Of a stretch of DNA of 64,000 bases, positions 22,534-33,794 are shown piece after piece. The notes under the pieces are model-generated. The model did no database searches. It saw only the letters and a program-made list of their open reading frames with translations, and was not told the origin of the DNA. The position numbers were made by a program, and so were the translations under genes. The stretch covers positions 3,100,001 through 3,164,000 of the forward strand of contig NC_084896.1 in NCBI RefSeq assembly GCF_958979055.1, given 5' to 3'. The number at the start of each line of letters is the position of its first letter. Position 1 is the stretch's first letter. The DNA comes from Alnus glutinosa. Taxonomy: Eukaryota; Streptophyta; Magnoliopsida; Fagales; Betulaceae.

Positions 22534-22998
22534 AAAAAAATTATAGTAGCAACATAGCACAGGCCAGTAACTTGATTTTAAAGAAGAAACAATTATTTAA
22601 CATACCTCGTCCCACTGGAACAGGATCCTCTCCATTTGAAATAGAGAGGATTCTCTCCATTACTTATAAAGGAGGGGCATAGTTATCTTTTCACATTTTT
22701 ATGGAATGTAAAAAGACAACTATATCCCTACTTTATAACTAAATTGAGAGAAATGGAGAGGATCCAAATTCCATCCCACGGGCCAATGTTACAATCCCTA
22801 ATCATTTTTTTAACAAATGTTAATGTGGGTGGGCTAATTGGATACGGTCACATCAACATAATGGATCGGGCATGTTAAATAGTATGGATCTAGAGCAAAT
22901 ATGAAAGAATCCTTATAGAGCCACGCCCAAATAGGCTAGTGGACGGCCAAAAACTTATTTAGACAGATGCGCCTTATATTCTAGGGCGAAAACATGAT

Positions 22999-24000
22999 AT
23001 TTTGTGTAAGGATCCAAACCTACATAAAATAAATAAATACCTAGAAATATAGTCTTTCCATGTGTGTGTGCTTGCAAGTTTATGTAAAATAAAAATAGAC
23101 AAGTCTTAAATTTGATTTCATATTATTTATATGTACTTATATTTTTTTTTTGAAACAATTTATAATCTTATTGATAATAGAAAGAGACCCAATAATTCAA
23201 CAATGAGGGATTCCCTATGAACAATGTCAGAGATATTGGTGAAATTTTTTTCTAATCATATGATATCTATGATATGAGTGATAGCCGCTCGTGCTATACA
23301 ATGAGTTGCTGAGTTTGCTTTTCTCCGCACATAAACAACAAGAGAAGACCGCAAATAACTTAATCCTAACTTGATACCCTCTATGACGTTCCCAAATCTA
23401 TTGAGGATCTAGCTTTTGAATTGATATAATTGGCAACTTGCTTAGCATCACCTTTAAGAATAATGTCAAAGATCTCTATTTCCTTGATTAATCTTACCGC
23501 ATGTTGGGCCGCCAGTGCTTTGGCCACTGTGGGATCAATGCTAGTCGATGTGGTGGTCATAGGTCATATGTCATAATTGTATCAAAAGTTACATGTCTAT
23601 AAAATCATCTTTAAAAATAACTCCTATTTCAAATACAAAAGTTTTCTAACTTGCTATAGACATGTACAAAAAAAAATATCCATAGAAGAACTTGGCATCT
23701 CCTTCAAATTATGTTCGATCTCGATCTTTTAAGGAATAAAATTATTCTATTATCATTTCCGTAGTGAAATTTTTAGTAATTTCTTTCTCAATAATTTATA
23801 CCAAGTGATCAAAGTAGAAACACATCTTCTATTGTAGTATATAATCTAATTTTTACATGCTTCTTGACAAAGAAAAGCTGGTTGAATGACATAGTAGTAG
23901 AGTAGAAGGTCAAGGGTGAACAAAATTGATAGTTGTTGGGGCTATGGTGTAAAAAATAAAGTTTTTATAAAAAATTTCAAATTTTTAAAATTGCCAGGGA
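22999..24000. repeat. Dispersed repeat, copy A (split by a LINE fragment)
   Basis: Two parts, 22999-23141 and about 23560-24000, match in order and orientation the repeat at 54885-55690. Shared landmarks are AAATAAATAAATAC, a 'catgtgtgtg...gtttatgtaaaataaaa' block, AAAAGTTACATGT and a closing GGGATCT/GGGTCTC. The LINE fragment 23142-23560 is inserted in this copy only. Family not identified. Confidence 0.55.
23142..23560 (-). pseudogene. LINE 3' fragment with degenerate RNase H-like domain
   Basis: Read on the minus strand, a frame from about 23530 gives VAKALAAQHAVRLIKEIE and ILKGDAKQVANYIN. After one frameshift another gives GIKLGLSYLRSSLVVYVRRK with ANSATHCIARAAI. This spacing of Ala-rich helix, GDA strand and R-x-AN-x3-H-x-A-R-A matches the RNase H-like domain at the C-terminus of plant LINE polyproteins. 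A poly-A tail follows (poly-T at 23142-23151 on +). It is broken by the frameshift and a stop, and 5'-truncated. Confidence 0.65.
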
Positions 24001-24019
24001 TCTGGACGGCACTGAGGAT

Positions 24020-24164
24020 CTCTATACAGCATCGAGCATGCCTAGCCTGTTGGAAGAAAAATCAACTGACAAACTGTTGAACTCTCTGAAACCTCGTACT
24101 TTAGTCGCTTAGCTGTTTGTTTGCTCTTACCTATCTGCAAAACTACGGTTTCCGATTCAACAAG
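24020..24164 (+). promoter_or_regulatory. Likely 5' UTR exon of the 240-aa gene
   Basis: It ends in a donor (CAACAAG|GTTCGC) at 24164. The first acceptor that fits directly precedes the ATG at 26524 (TTTGCAG at 26515-26521). This gives a 5' UTR intron of about 2.36 kb (24165-26521), a common arrangement in plants. The upstream end is not defined. Confidence 0.45.
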
Positions 24165-25097
24165 GTTCGCTTCTCATGCCCTAATTTCCTCTCTGCGAAT
24201 ATCAATTCCTCTGTTTCTCTCTATCTCTCGAATTAATTACATTATTTTGTACAGTTTTAGAGTTTAATGTTCAGGTTCAATCTTGCTTTATTGGCTTCTA
24301 TAATCCCAATTCTGTAATTTTCAGTATACCAAACGCTAGAGCCGTTTGTATGTTCCCAAAACTTGCCTGAGCCTTTTTTTTTGCCTGCTGAATTTTGGTT
24401 CTTCATTATTTGAAATGATTGTTTGCCTCATTGAGATCGAGTTAGGATTCTAACTCGATGGTCGAGTTTTGATTAAATAGTTCAGATTTTTCTACATCAG
24501 CCTATACTGCTTCTGTATTTTAAATTTTTGTTTTCGTCGTATCTCACGGAGTTGTAGGTTGAGATGGAAAAATCTCTACTATTTTATTAAAAGTAATGGT
24601 TAGAATTTTGTGAACGCTATTGAATCTGAGGATACTCATTTGTAGTGATTTGTGTTAGTATGAGTACGTTTTTGGATCATACTGTTAGTTATTTTTCATG
24701 AGTGTTGTTTGTTTTATTTACAAATTTGATGGAATTTGGTCTCTGTTTGTTTCAATAGAAAAATAAATGTTTCAAGGTAATTTTAGAGTAGGAAAAGAAA
24801 TCAGCTGAAAAGAGATACTGCTTCCTGAAGATGATTTATGGCAGGTTAAAATTTTTCCTCGAGCTTTAAAGTGAAAATATTCATAAAACTTTGGAGCCTT
24901 AATTGGTCTATTTTTCCGTAATTTAACCTACCTTCTTAATCCATGAAATGATGTTTGATGTAGCAAAATGTTATTTTGAATTGTTGGGGGACATTAGCTC
25001 TTGATGGGAAAATTGTTGTTATGTTGATTTACCTTGTTTCTTCATTGGAATTCTCGTTCTCTCTACTTTATAAGCCTCGCTGGTTCTGCTTGTAGCA

Positions 25098-25564
25098 TGT
25101 AACGACCTAAGGAAAAGCGTTATCCATATCTGTACTTTCACCCCAGAAAGACTAGTCAATTTGGAGCTTTCATAGAATCCCTTATAAAACTCAATTTCAC
25201 CTAGTAATTAAGTAATGTGAGACTTAACACTCAATGAATATCTTGATTAACCATACGCTCTTTGTGGGCTCCTTCTCATCTTCCTAATGTGGGAATAGGG
25301 TGTTACAGTACCAGTACCACATGACCTGGCATTACTAGATGGCTCTGATACCATTTGTAACGACTAAGGAAAAAGCGTTAGCCACATCTGCCCTATCACT
25401 TCAAAAAGATTAGTCAATTTGGAGCTTTTCTAGAATCTCCTATAAAGCTCAGTTTCACATAGTAATTAGGTAATGTGGGACTTAGCACTCATGACTATCC
25501 TTATAAACTACTTACTTTATGTGGGCTACTTCTTATCTTCCCAATGTGAAACCGGGGTGTTACA
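25098..25564 (-). mobile_element. Complete TRIM (miniature LTR retrotransposon), 48-bp interior
   Basis: LTRs at 25098-25307 (210 bp) and 25356-25564 (209 bp) begin TGTAACGAC and end GGTGTTACA. TAGCA flanks both sides (25093-25097 and 25565-25569), a perfect 5-bp target duplication. The interior is only 48 bp. It contains GGCTCTGATACCA (25341-25353), the complement of a tRNA-Met primer-binding site next to the right LTR, so the element points to the minus strand. No clear polypurine tract. It sits in the 5' UTR intron of the 240-aa gene. Confidence 0.88.
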
Positions 25565-26523
25565 TAGCAAGTCTTAGGAAGTAAATCTACATTGTTTTAC
25601 CATTCTGGTATTCATTAGGCACCTTATCATATGTTGCTTTGTTTCTAAATTAATGAAAATAGTAGAGAGGACAATTTCCTTTTGAATCACGACCATGAGT
25701 TTAAGAATCTCATCAAAAAGAAAAAAAAAGTTGTTCATGTAATTAAGAATGTAACTTCCCCAACCAAAATTCCTATCTTGAAGTTATGTTGAGCCGTTGA
25801 TGCTGTGTCATGTCAGATTTCTTTTTAAAAATGATTCATTATAGAAATCTCAAGTATGACACCTTGCATATTTGTCCCAACTGCATATTTGGCCTTCCTA
25901 TCAGGAGTACATAGCCATCCTGTTCTTTTGTGGTAATTATATTATCCTTATGCTGATGTTTGCTGGTCTTGCTTCTCATTATCAGCATTGGTGTTCCATT
26001 CCTATCATATTGTTTTTCTTTTCCTTTTTTTTTTTTGGAGTTTGAATTATCTGAATTGATGGGTGTATTGGTTAACGTCTTGAAGGTGGTTTAAATATCA
26101 TGCCAGGCAATATCCTGACATGTGATAGAAATGGTTGGCGCCTGTGTTTTTCAGATTGCCACTCTGCAATTGGTGGCAAGTAGGTTATATCCTTTTTAAT
26201 TGTATTGGTTTCTAGGTCAAACAGATTACGGTTAGTATTTGCATCTGAAATGGAAGACACAGATGAGCATTTTTGAAGTGTACTTATTTAATGTAACTGA
26301 CAGGATAAGACCTCATGCATCATGCATGGTAAGCCAATCTATACTTATTTGTTGGGCTTATGTCGCCATTGTGTGTCCCTAGTGGAATGCTGACATCGTC
26401 GTACATTATGCTTCTGCAAAAGTAGTTCTTATGTGGTGGATGAACTTCTGCAACCAATAACCTTTTCTTTTTCTTTTTTTCTTCTTTTTCTCTTCTGACA
26501 TTGTTCACCAAACATTTGCAGCC

Positions 26524-27246
26524 ATGGAGGCAGAAGATTGCGAGATGGAAAGCTCTATTCCTTCGCTTCTTCTGAGTTTAATGAAGTCTAAGCAGATGGA
26601 AGTGCTTTCTGCAGAAGACATTGCTTGGGTTGACTCCTGCCTGGTCAAAGATCCTGAAAATTCAAATGGTAATTGGGATTCTCTAAAAGATGCCTTACTA
26701 GAAATCCTCAGCTCCCAACCCGAATCATTAGACTCCTCTGCTTCTGTAAGTGATGGCTTTCCTGAAGGAACTGATGTTGAAATACTTCCTTCTAATGAGG
26801 AGGCGGAAACTGTGCAGTTCCAAGGAAGAACCGAGAATGATCTTGTTCTCATTAATGAAGAAGCAAAAACAGATGGTTATGATTTTCCAATCGAGTTGAA
26901 GAATAATACCTTGCAGTCATTAGCTTTTGAGGGAAATCCATTTCTCCCGACTTACACTGAAGGCCTGAAAGAGAGTAAGGGTATTGAATCAAAGCTTGAT
27001 TTGGGTTCTTCGGCTTATGAGATGGAGCCATCGACTGGAGATATCTTCAGGGTCTGGGATTTGGACATTCCAGCTGAGGAAGACGAACTTGATAAACAAT
27101 TGAACAAGGCCCTAGCAGAAATTTCTTTTGAATCGATACCATCAACTTCTAACGATTCAGGGGTGTGGAAAGATTTGGAAGAAGAGCCTCTTTTTAATCT
27201 AATTGCTGGCATGGCAGATCTCTCTTTAAATCAAAATTTTAGGTAA
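26524..27246 (+). CDS. Uncharacterised acidic plant protein, 240 aa
   Basis: A single coding exon. The start is the first ATG after the acceptor at 26520-26521. The protein is rich in Glu, Asp, Ser and Leu and has no signal peptide or membrane segment. Its N-terminus has a Leu-rich SIPSLLLSLMKSKQME block. Residues about 170-190 contain FRVWDLDIPAEEDELDKQL, and the C-terminus has a hydrophobic LFNLIAGMADLSL block. These two short blocks in an otherwise low-complexity acidic chain could be peptide-binding or activation-type segments. I do not recognise a named family and assign no function. The single open exon behind a classical acceptor, and composition unlike the surrounding repeats, support a real gene. 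Confidence 0.75.
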   Translation: MEAEDCEMESSIPSLLLSLMKSKQMEVLSAEDIAWVDSCLVKDPENSNGNWDSLKDALLEILSSQPESLDSSASVSDGFPEGTDVEILPSNEEAETVQFQGRTENDLVLINEEAKTDGYDFPIELKNNTLQSLAFEGNPFLPTYTEGLKESKGIESKLDLGSSAYEMEPSTGDIFRVWDLDIPAEEDELDKQLNKALAEISFESIPSTSNDSGVWKDLEEEPLFNLIAGMADLSLNQNFR

Positions 27247-27527
27247 AGAATTGTGTAATCATCTGTTTTTTTTTGCGCACTCTGATGCTGACATTTGGTT
27301 TCGAGTTGTTCTGTTAAGAGTTTGATTGAGGAATTTGAATTTCCCTGTAAATCGAAGCAACCATGTGTTCAAAAACAATTAACAGATTCATAATTTAGAT
27401 AAAATCCAGCTTAAACAGTTCATTAAAATGAGCTTTGATGGGAAAAAAGAGAGGCTTTTTTGCGTGTGTATGTTGGGAGATGGTTAAATATGAACCCTGA
27501 ATCTGTCCTACCTTTAAGGTGCTTTGA

Positions 27528-27716
27528 TATCTCCATGAGTAATGCTATTTTTTACATGAATGTATTACACACATTATACTAGTTAATGTGACGTGTTTTA
27601 AGTGTTTTTTTTTTTTTTTTTTTCGGTAGTGTCTGACATGGAAAACCACTTTGATAAGTATGTCAGCTAATTTGAAATGAGTATGACAAATAAGAGTAGC
27701 ACTTCTCTATTTCCAT
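27528..27716. mobile_element. Mutator-type MITE, 9-bp target duplication with one mismatch
   Basis: The flanks are TATCTCCAT (27528-27536) and TATTTCCAT (27708-27716). The element 27537-27707 begins GAGTAATGCTATTTT, with a diverged inverted end AGTAGCACTTCTC. It has the same terminal motif as the elements at 22217 and 41972. Confidence 0.7.
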
Positions 27717-28029
27717 TGTAACAATACCAACTTGGTGGGAAGCTGTATTCCGACTCAAATGCCCTTCAAACTTCTCTCATTCTATTCTATCTGAATGTTT
27801 GAAGATCATCCTTCTAGCTACATTATGTAAATCTTCGTGCAGCACTTCAAAATTTGACCTAGCTTTGGAAGCTCCCTTACAAATTGAAAAGGGCCTTCCA
27901 TATCCAGATGTAGCAGTTCTTTACAATCTTTAAGTCTGTGCTAATGCTGGAACTGCAAACTTAATGCTTCTGGCATTGGAGTTCTGACTTGGGATTCTAC
28001 GGGATGATGAATTCTTCGTGGTAGCAAAA

Positions 28030-28445
28030 TGTTATGATCCTAGGTCCAATATGGGGTATCAGCGTTAGATTTACATTGGGCCAGTGTAATATAAGATAGA
28101 TTTAAGGGCCCAATTTTTCGCGTTTCATAAGCTCTAGAGTTGTTGGCGTATTGATTAGGTAAATAACATTGGTACTAAAGTGGACACTGTGTCATATGTT
28201 TGAATCTTGGAAGGACTATTAGTGCTTGAGTGATGTCGTCACAAAAGTGAAAAGGGTTATCACATCTAGAGTGAAAGCTGTTATAGAGTGGGTCATCGTG
28301 AAAGTCGGCACGAAAGCATAGTAAATTGTTATGATCATGGTGTTGTCCAATTTGGAGGGTATACATGGATAGTAGATTTAAGGGCTTAACCTTTTACATT
28401 TCATCCGCTCTAAAACTTTTTGGCTTATTAATTAGATACCAAACA
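28030..28445 (+). mobile_element. Degraded TRIM with a plus-strand primer-binding site
   Basis: Diverged direct repeats at 28030-28168 and 28327-28445 begin TGTTATGATC and share 'tagatttaaggg'. After the left repeat is TTGGTACTAAAG, close to a tRNA-Met primer-binding site. The 5-bp flanks are CAAAA and TAAAA. Older than the TRIM at 25098. Confidence 0.55.
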
Positions 28446-29031
28446 TAAAACTAGAAGTTGGGTCCTCCTGTGTGCAAATCAGAATGGGGGACCTTAACCA
28501 CATAACATTGGCATTCTACATCCACCATGCATACGCAAATTGGTGTGGGGAATTTTAATGGACCCATCCAATGATATGCATAAACAGAGGTGTACGTGGC
28601 ATGGAAAATCATGAGTACTGATCACGTGAAGTAGCTGACCTGGCATGCTATCGACCGTTGACAGGAAGATCACACACCCACAAATTCAAATAATCAAACC
28701 ATGGCCATTAGTCAGTAAGAAGCTAAAATACAAAGCAAGAGAAATCACAGCCTCACACTTACTTTCCAGAGGATTCTTGCTAACAACTCTAATTGGGGAT
28801 TCTGCTTATGGTGAATATGATATATTTGTCTACACCTCTTAACACAAGGAAAAAAATATCATGGTTTTTTCCTTGACTACATTTCATGTTTTTTCGAGGT
28901 GAGAAAAAAACCATCCATTTCAACCACGTATGCAGCATGACAAGTCAGCAAGTTATCATCCACATGGCGAGCCGTCATAGGTTGGCACACAACAGCCTCA
29001 AATGGGACATCTTTGATAATACATGTACAAT

Positions 29032-29039
29032 TATAAATA
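29032..29039 (+). promoter_or_regulatory. TATA box of the aldolase gene
   Basis: TATAAATA lies 126 bp upstream of the ATG, a normal spacing for a leader of about 100 nt. GATAAG (29094-29099) and a TTATC motif (about 28953-28957) resemble I-box light-response motifs common in photosynthetic genes; this role is inferred. Confidence 0.65.
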
Positions 29040-29164
29040 CAACTAGGGGTTGCTTGTGTGGTAAAGAGGCTCAAAGAGAGCTTGCTAGAGGAGATAAGAT
29101 TATAGTGCTTGCATATTGTTAGGCAGCTAGCTATCTGCAGCAGGTACTAGGCAGCAGGCAAGCA

Positions 29165-31743
29165 ATGGCATCCGCATCGGCATCTCTCCTCAAGTCATCT
29201 CTTGTCCTTGACAAGTCCGAGTGGGTGAAGGGCCAGACCCTCCGCCAACCCTCGGTCTCGGTCGTTCGGTGCCACCCTACCGCCCCTTCCGCCCTCACTA
29301 TCCGGGCCGGTTCCTATGCTGATGAGCTTGTCAAGACCGCGGTACGTCTGCAGTATCCTTCATCACCATAACTAGAACTAAACTTTTTAGTTTCATTAGG
29401 AACTTGTACATTGAAACAGCTATCAAACGACATGTCCAAAAACTTAGCTAATAATGTGTCTTTTGTCGGGTGTAGAAAATTGTAGCATCACCAGGGCGTG
29501 GGATTTTGGCCATGGACGAGTCTAACGCTACATGTGGGAAGCGTCTGGCTTCTATTGGGCTAGAGAACACTGAAGCTAACCGCCAAGCATACCGTACCCT
29601 CCTTGTGACAGCTCCTGGCCTGGGCCAATTCGTCTCCGGTGCAATCCTCTTTGAGGAAACCCTCTACCAATCCACCGTTGATGGTAAGAAGATAGTGGAC
29701 ATTCTCGTTGAGCAAAAGATTGTACCCGGTATCAAAGTCGACAAGGTAAGCCACTGCAAACTCCACCTCACATTTTTAGCCACTTTGTATATATCCTGAA
29801 AATTAAATATAAATTTAAAATTAAATAGAAAGTAAAAACATTGGATTGAGATCTCTGTTAATTAATAGGCTGTCCAAAATATCACATAAATTTAATTAAG
29901 TAGTTTAAGAGAGAGGGATGTGGGACCCACTTGCTCCATGCATGTGGGTCCCGCATCCTAGGCTCCGCGGGACTGGTGGATATCCTCTCTTAGGGTGGTC
30001 GAATTCAGACAACTTAAAGAGCATTCACATCTTGTGCCTTCTCTTAGGGGTGGTAGACCACATAGCCCCCTCACTTAGGGTAGTCGAATTGGAGCAACTT
30101 AATAGTTATGAATTTTCGTTCGAGAACTTTTATTTATGTGTGTATAAATATGTTGTACCTTTTGGCTCCCGAATACTATGCTGTCCGGGGTTGGTAGAGG
30201 ACACAGCCCTCTCACTTAGGATGGTTGAATTCAAACAACCTAATAACAAAGAATTCTCGTTCAAAACGTTGATTTATGTGTATAAATATGCTGTGCCTTT
30301 TGGCCTCATATCTATCTTGGCTATCAAGAAAACCATGTCATTTTCAACCAACCAGATGCATTTTCACGTGGATTCTCTCTCTCTCTCTCTCTCCCTTCTC
30401 ACCATAAATGAAATGGATATACTAGGAGCATTTTCAATGACCAAACAAGCCTTTAATGACGTTCTGGTGTCTCTTTGCACTTGTGCATATAAATGCATGT
30501 ATGTATAATATTTTGTTTCCAAGAATAATAAAACTAATATATGTGGTTTAAACAATGAGAACAACAGGGTTTGGTGCCCCTGGCCGGTTCCAACAATGAG
30601 TCATGGTGCCAAGGTCTTGATGGCCTTGCTTCTCGCTCAGCTGCTTACTACCAGCAGGGAGCTCGTTTCGCCAAATGGTATGAATCTGAAACCTCATTTT
30701 CACATATATTATATCACTCATTGCAATGAAATGTAACACATACTTGTTTGATCAACCAGGCGTACCGTTGTGAGCATTCCCAATGGCCCATCTGCCCTCG
30801 CAGTGAAGGAAGCAGCCTGGGGTCTTGCCCGTTACGCTTCCATTTCTCAAGTAAGATTACTACTTGTAAAGATTTGTATATTTTGTTAAACTGCTGTACG
30901 ATTGTTATACAACTGTTATTTAATAGACTATTCTATGACTGTCATGCAACTGGAGTCTGCTCAATAGTTATTCTTTGACAAATGCTTTTGGTTACCATGG
31001 AGCAAAACCAAAGGCAAACTTTGTATCTAAAAGCAATGGAAGTACTTTTAACATGCTAATGAATTCTGTTGATCTTGTAGGACAATGGGTTGGTCCCAAT
31101 TGTGGAGCCAGAAATCTTGCTTGATGGTGAGCACGGCATTGACAGGACTTTTGAAGTAGCCCTGAAGGTGTGGTCTGAGGTTTTCTTCTACCTTGCCGAG
31201 AACAATGTCCTGTTTGAGGGTATCCTCCTCAAGCCTAGCATGGTTACTCCTGGAGCTGAATGCAAGGAAAGGGCCACCCCTCAGCAGGTTGCTGACTACA
31301 CACTCAAGCTCCTCCACAGAAGAATCCCCCCCGCTGTCCCTGGAATCATGGCAAGTGTCATAGTTTCAGTTTGAGTAATGTTATTTAGTAGACTCTTATA
31401 TGCCTGCCATACAAGATGTAATGGTAATTCATGTACTAATTGTGATTTTGTTCGTAATGAGCAGTTTTTGTCTGGTGGCCAATCTGAGGTTGAAGCAACC
31501 TTAAATTTGAATGCCATGAACCAATCTCCGAACCCGTGGCACGTGTCTTTCTCCTACGCCAGAGCCCTCCAGAACACCACCCTTAAGACATGGGGAGGCA
31601 GGCCCGAGAACGTCAAGGCTGCTCAGGACGCACTGCTTATCCGCGCTAAGGCCAACTCTCTTGCCCAGCTTGGAAAGTACACTGGTGAGGGAGAGTCAGA
31701 AGAGGCCAAGAAAGGCATGTTTGTCAAGGGATACGTTTACTAA
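29165..31743 (+). CDS. FBA: Fructose-bisphosphate aldolase, class I, chloroplast
   Basis: Six exons: 29165-29341, 29476-29745, 30568-30677, 30760-30850, 31081-31350 and 31465-31743. They give 398 aa, the usual length for plant plastid aldolases. A Ser/Val/Arg-rich transit peptide (about 1-47) is followed by the mature start [23 protein letters not shown] (66-76) and the Schiff-base Lys267 in [13 protein letters not shown] mark a class I aldolase. The C-terminal KGYVY supplies the conserved terminal Tyr, and in chloroplast aldolases the nearby Lys is a known methylation site. The enzyme cleaves or forms fructose-1,6- and sedoheptulose-1,7-bisphosphate in the Calvin cycle and plastid glycolysis. 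Intron 5 uses a GC donor (ATG|GCAAGT at 31351), the only choice that keeps the PGIM-FLSGGQ reading frame. A polyadenylation signal AATAAA is at 31896-31901. Confidence 0.97.
29916..29958. repeat. Short inverted repeat in aldolase intron 2
   Basis: GGATGTGGGACCCAC (29916-29930) pairs with GTGGGTCCCGCATCC (29944-29958), 15 bp with one mismatch around a 13-bp loop. Confidence 0.7.
30049..30306 (+). repeat. Tandem duplication (about 140-bp unit, two copies) in aldolase intron 2
   Basis: Copies at about 30049-30188 and 30189-30306 share 'ggtagaccacatagcccc/ggtagaggacacagccct', CTCACTTAGG and 'atttatgtgtgtataaatatg'. A weaker partial third copy (about 29985-30045) precedes them. A (TC)n run follows at about 30374-30393. 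Confidence 0.65.
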
Positions 31744-32983
31744 GCTGCTTGTGCCAAAGCTAATAGAAGATGGTTAAGAAGTTGACGAAGAAGAAGACAA
31801 TGGTGATGGGGGAATGAATACTAATTTCCCTGGATTGTGTTATGCTCTATAGCGTGCAGACTTTTTGTTCCATTACATGTACTCTTTAGCCACTTAATAA
31901 ACTTCTTGATGATGAGATTAGGTAGTGTCTGCTTATATATGCATCATCATATCCTAAAACTTCTTTAAGTTAGTAGTCTGCTTGATATCTAAACTTTGAT
32001 CGGAATTCTCATCAGAATCACCATGCATAAATTTTAAACAATCTATTGATTAGTTCAGCATAACTGTTTAGCTCCCAGTCTCCGAGAACCTGGTCGGACA
32101 TCCCGGAACCCACAACCCCTCTCTCATTCCTGCTTAAATTCTCTGGAATTGAAATTTCAGGGTATCTGAATTCACTGACGAGTTAGAACAATCAATTTCA
32201 GTATTCTTGTTTCCTTAAACTTTGTCGAATGTTTCCCATGGTATTCTATTTATGATCTGCTAGATGGAACAACACAGAGACCGGTATTGTTTTACAGCAT
32301 GGCACGGGAAGGGTGATACAATAATATGATCATCCAAGAAGAGGTAATTCCTCCATCCATAGCATAGAAGTATACAAACTCAATCTGTTGATTGGAACGT
32401 AATGGCTTCTCCAAAATTAGTTGTTGTCGTTTGAAAAAGAATGCCATTCCTCCCATATACTTGCCGACTTCAAAACTATATTGAAATTGAAGGCATATGC
32501 CACCTGATTAAACAGAGCAGCAATCTCGATAACTATATTGAAATTGAATTGCAAGTAATTGAAGAGATTGTATTAACTCTGTTTTTATCATTATTTTTTT
32601 TAAGCAAAATATTGCTATTTGTTTTCAGTTAAATCTTCATCTGTTGTACTTCTGCACAAGGAATGTAACAGACAAAACATAACCCAGAGAAAATGGAAGA
32701 ACTGTATAAAGAAGGTTGTTGCATGCCATTAGTTGGGTCAACAGGAAAGATGCCTAAGAAACATTTCCAGAAACACCTGCAGCCACAAAGTATAAGCAAC
32801 CAAAGGATTCTTAAGTATCCAGACAGAAGAGGCTCTTCAAGGAAGAATAACATAATCCCAGGGTATATAAAAAGTGTCTAGAACTTTTAAGAATCTCAAT
32901 CGCTTCTTGATTGCATTCTTAAACAATTTTAGAATCTCAAATCTTAAACCAAGCCAAAAATAGTGCCCCTGTGAATATGAGAG

Positions 32984-33327
32984 TGTTGGGTGGTCTTGAG
33001 CCTCTCAACCCCAAAAGCTAGCTTATGAGGTGAGGCTTTCTCTCACATTTATAAAATAACCACCCAGCCCTTTCTACAACCGATGTGGGCTAAATCCCAA
33101 CAATCTCCCCCCTCACACATCGGGCCTGGATTGGCTGACATCGACCCCTTCCACAGATTGGGTTGAGACTTGTTGCAACTTGGGCTCTAATACCAGTTTT
33201 GGGTGGTCTTGTGCTTGTCTCAACCCCTAAAGCTAGCTCATGAGGAGAGGTTTTCCCTCACATAGTCACATTTATATAAAATGATCACCCAGCCCCTTCC
33301 ACAACCAATGTGGGATAAATTCCAACA
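32984..33327 (-). mobile_element. Katydid-like TRIM retrotransposon
   Basis: LTRs at 32984-33102 (119 bp) and 33197-33327 (131 bp) have TGTTGGG/TTTTGGG ends and AAATCCCAACA/AAATTCCAACA ends, plus an internal CGATGTGGG/CAATGTGGG. The 94-bp interior has GGGCTCTAATACCA (33182-33195), the complement of a tRNA-Met primer-binding site, beside the right LTR. It also has CTCCCCCCTC beside the left LTR, a polypurine tract on the minus strand. No coding capacity. I see no matching 5-bp target duplication. Confidence 0.8.
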
Positions 33328-33794
33328 AGATAATAATGCTGGGAGAACGTATTATGTTTTATCGTTACAATCATTGATAAATTACCAAAAGGACTCATGA
33401 TCAGCATCCATCATAATCTCATTATTGGACAAATTAAGGAAGTGTTTCTCTCCCTATTTTCAAAAATCATTTTATAGCACAGATAGAGGTAAGTACTTCA
33501 CCTAATTACTGCCTCTGCATCTCCCCTACAGAAATCACTAATCCAGTACACATTATTTTTCTTGGTACCAATCATTGTCATTGCATCACTGAAAACCAAC
33601 TCACCCTCTTCACTGGAACCAAACCTTCCAAGAAAGGGGAAGGCAAGTAGAACATCACAGCTCACTACAACTATGGATCCAAAGATCAACAAATTACCCA
33701 TCCAAGAAAAATACTAGTCCCAGAAAGAGATATTTAATGTGACACCAAACTTAAAAGGGAAAGTCTAGGAGACCATCTATGTTCAACTAGCATT

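Larger units (their letters stand above)
27247..29031. other. Intergenic region between the 240-aa gene and the aldolase gene
   Basis: Holds the 3' UTR of the upstream gene, a Mutator-type MITE (27537-27707) and a TRIM relic (28030-28445). No other gene seen. Confidence 0.5.

Noticed and set aside
25098..25564. Cassandra-type TRIM with a 5S rRNA domain in its LTR.
   Set aside because: The LTRs show none of the 5S internal control region I would expect, so a plain TRIM is the better call.
29918..30508. 196-codon plus-strand open frame inside aldolase intron 2.
   Set aside because: It spans the intronic tandem repeat; its internal similarity comes from that duplication and the intron boundaries are secure.
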